Assembly (NCBI GenBank): GCA_030538175.1
Contig: JAUNUL010000008.1
Location: forward strand, 1-23,278
DNA from: Propionibacteriaceae bacterium
GTDB lineage: Bacteria > Actinomycetota > Actinomycetes > Propionibacteriales > Propionibacteriaceae
Reading direction: 5' to 3'
Length of the DNA: 23,278 bases
Part shown: positions 22,067-23,278 of the stretch, piece after piece
Layout of the letters: every line of letters starts with the position of its first letter
How positions within the stretch are numbered: position 1 is the stretch's first letter
Translations under genes and position numbers: made by a program
Notes under the pieces: model-generated
The model's input: only the letters and a program-made list of their open reading frames with translations
What the model was told of the DNA's origin: nothing
Database searches by the model: none

Positions 22067-23278
22067 TGACCGGAGAGACCTCTGGGCAGTGGGACAGGAA
22101 CAGCATGACGAGGAGCCAGACCTCCGGGCGCTCCGGCGGGAACGGCGGTGCGATGTCGGGCGAGTCACCTGGGCACGTGGATCAGGCTGTTGAGGTGGGT
22201 GACGAGCGGTTGGCGCGCATGGCTCTGGCCAGTGTGAGTGAGCCGGGCGACAAGCAGTTGGCCGATCTGGTGGACAGTGAAGGCCCGCTGGCGGTCTGGT
22301 CGTCGTTGTCGGGCTCGCGCCGGGATACTCGATGGGGGCGGCGCAAAGCACTGGTCAGGCTGCAGGAGATGGTGCTGGTGATGCAACGTCGCGGCATCCG
22401 GTTCGTGATGCCCGGCGACACGGAGTGGCCCGAGCAACTGGATGATCTGGCCCATGTGGAACTGGGCAGGGTGCAGGCTCGGCCACTCGGGTTGTGGGTG
22501 AGCGGCCCCGGACATCTGGCTGCCTGGGTGCGGGACAGCGTCGCGATCGTGGGGACGCGCACTTCCACGCACTATGGCGAGGTGGTCACCGGGGACCTGG
22601 CGGCGGGTTTGGCCCTGCGCGACATGACGGTGGTGTCAGGCGGTGCCTATGGCATTGATGTGTGTGCTCACCGGGCGGCGCTGGCGGTGGATGGACGCAC
22701 GGTTGCCGTGCTGGCGAGCGGCGTCGACCAGCCCTATCCACGGGGCAATGCCCGAGTGTTCGATGAGATCCGGGCCAGGGGCTTGTTGGTGTCGGAGTTG
22801 CCGCCGGGGGAACGGCCCAGCCGGCCACGGTTCCTGAGCCGCAACCGCGTGATTGCGGCGCTGTCAATGGGGTCGGTGATGGTGGAGGCACGGGTTCGCT
22901 CCGGTGCGCAGAACACGCTGGGATGGGCGGAGCGTTTGAGTCGCGTGCGCATGGCGGTTCCTGGGCCAATCACCTCGGCACAGTCCGAAGGGCCCCACCA
23001 CCAGTTGCGTGAGGACGCCACGCTGGTCACCAGCGCGGCGGAGATCATCGAGCGCATCGCACCGATGGGCCAGCAGACCTTGCCGCTGCCCCAGGGGCCG
23101 AGCCGTGTGGTGGACAGGTTGCCGGCGGATCTGAACGACGTCTTCGAGGCTGTGCCGGGCAGTGGGGGACGGCTCGCGGAGGAGATTGCTGCTGCATGCG
23201 GACGCACTCTGGTGCAAACCCTGACCGATCTGGGCAACCTGGAAGAGAGGGGGATGATCGAGGAGAACGCCGAAGGCC
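22066..23278 (+). CDS. dprA: DNA-processing protein A, 5' part (runs off the window)
   Basis: The open frame has about 404 residues and continues past the window end. The Rossmann-like DprA core (about 165-375) shows VGTRTSTHYG, SGGAYGIDVCAHRAAL, AVLASGVDQPYP, SELPPGE, SRNRVIAALS, VMVEARVRSGAQNT and the AVPG turn. A C-terminal winged-helix (DML1-like) domain begins near the window end. Residues 1-40 are a Gly/Ser-rich extension before a SAM-like region (DERLARMALA). The ATG at 22066 is supported by AAGGAG (22053-22058) seven nt upstream and overlaps the comM stop. DprA loads RecA onto single-stranded DNA in transformation. The SGGAYGID and SRNR variants differ from the common SGLARGID and PRRNR. 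Confidence 0.95.
   Translation, partial: MTGETSGQWDRNSMTRSQTSGRSGGNGGAMSGESPGHVDQAVEVGDERLARMALASVSEPGDKQLADLVDSEGPLAVWSSLSGSRRDTRWGRRKALVRLQEMVLVMQRRGIRFVMPGDTEWPEQLDDLAHVELGRVQARPLGLWVSGPGHLAAWVRDSVAIVGTRTSTHYGEVVTGDLAAGLALRDMTVVSGGAYGIDVCAHRAALAVDGRTVAVLASGVDQPYPRGNARVFDEIRARGLLVSELPPGERPSRPRFLSRNRVIAALSMGSVMVEARVRSGAQNTLGWAERLSRVRMAVPGPITSAQSEGPHHQLREDATLVTSAAEIIERIAPMGQQTLPLPQGPSRVVDRLPADLNDVFEAVPGSGGRLAEEIAAACGRTLVQTLTDLGNLEERGMIEENAEG

Noticed and set aside
19121..22351. A 1076-residue open frame on the minus strand across yraN and comM
   Set aside because: Only its last 286 codons form the FAH protein with its own Shine-Dalgarno and start. The rest is low-complexity, Arg/Pro-rich translation antisense to the well-supported yraN, comM and dprA genes, a GC-bias artefact.
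1..23278. CRISPR arrays, tRNA or rRNA genes, toxin-antitoxin pairs, phage or anti-phage modules
   Set aside because: I looked for spaced direct repeats, cloverleaf and CCA-type ends, small paired genes and known defence motifs, and saw none. The only mobile element found is the insertion sequence.

Overview
The window is GC-rich, uses GTG/TTG starts freely, has many 1-4 nt stop/start overlaps, and carries the gene order rplS - lepB - rnhB - DUF2469 - yraN - comM - dprA. That order, together with an actinobacterial SdhA/SdhB pair, points to a chromosomal segment of an actinomycete (Actinomycetota). A member of Propionibacteriales is plausible, but that is inference only.

Layout. 1-1338 (+): end of sdhA and complete sdhB (succinate dehydrogenase / fumarate reductase), then a hairpin. 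1471-2238 (-): an unrecognised secreted lipoprotein. 2385-9876 (-): one compact eight-gene catabolic operon, transcribed from about 9.9 kb leftwards: Tat-type lipoprotein binding protein, two different permeases, ATPase (NitT/TauT/SsuABC-type importer), flavin reductase fused to an IclR-type ligand-binding domain, extradiol ring-cleavage dioxygenase, HsaA-type flavin-dependent monooxygenase, and an alpha/beta-hydrolase-fold protein that has lost its catalytic Ser and His. 10021-15273 (+): divergent genes for two coupled IclR regulators, a MmgE/PrpD-family protein, an intact MhpC/HsaD-type C-C hydrolase and an MFS transporter. 15280-16666: an insertion sequence with a DDE transposase and a duplicated right terminal repeat. 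16813-23278: housekeeping genes rplS, lepB, rnhB, DUF2469, (reverse strand: FAH-family hydrolase), yraN, comM and the 5' part of dprA.

How the genes fit together. The two divergent catabolic blocks can be read as one pathway. An aromatic or phenolic acid is imported by the ABC system, ortho-hydroxylated by the two-component monooxygenase (oxygenase 3218-4384 with reductase 5302-6465), meta-cleaved by the extradiol enzyme (4421-5290), and the ring-fission product is hydrolysed by the intact hydrolase (12993-13835). The usual hydratase-aldolase-dehydrogenase trio is absent; a MmgE/PrpD protein stands in the same operon instead. The substrate cannot be told from the sequence. Control probably runs through a cluster of GTTCC/GGAAC palindromes between the divergent operons.

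The most unusual points are the reductase-IclR-domain fusion (a possible substrate-sensing reductase), the Ser-less and His-less hydrolase homologue next to an intact one, three IclR-type ligand domains in one locus, and the duplicated IS end next to the rplS promoter.

No tRNA, rRNA, CRISPR array or gene-free stretch longer than 300 bases was seen.
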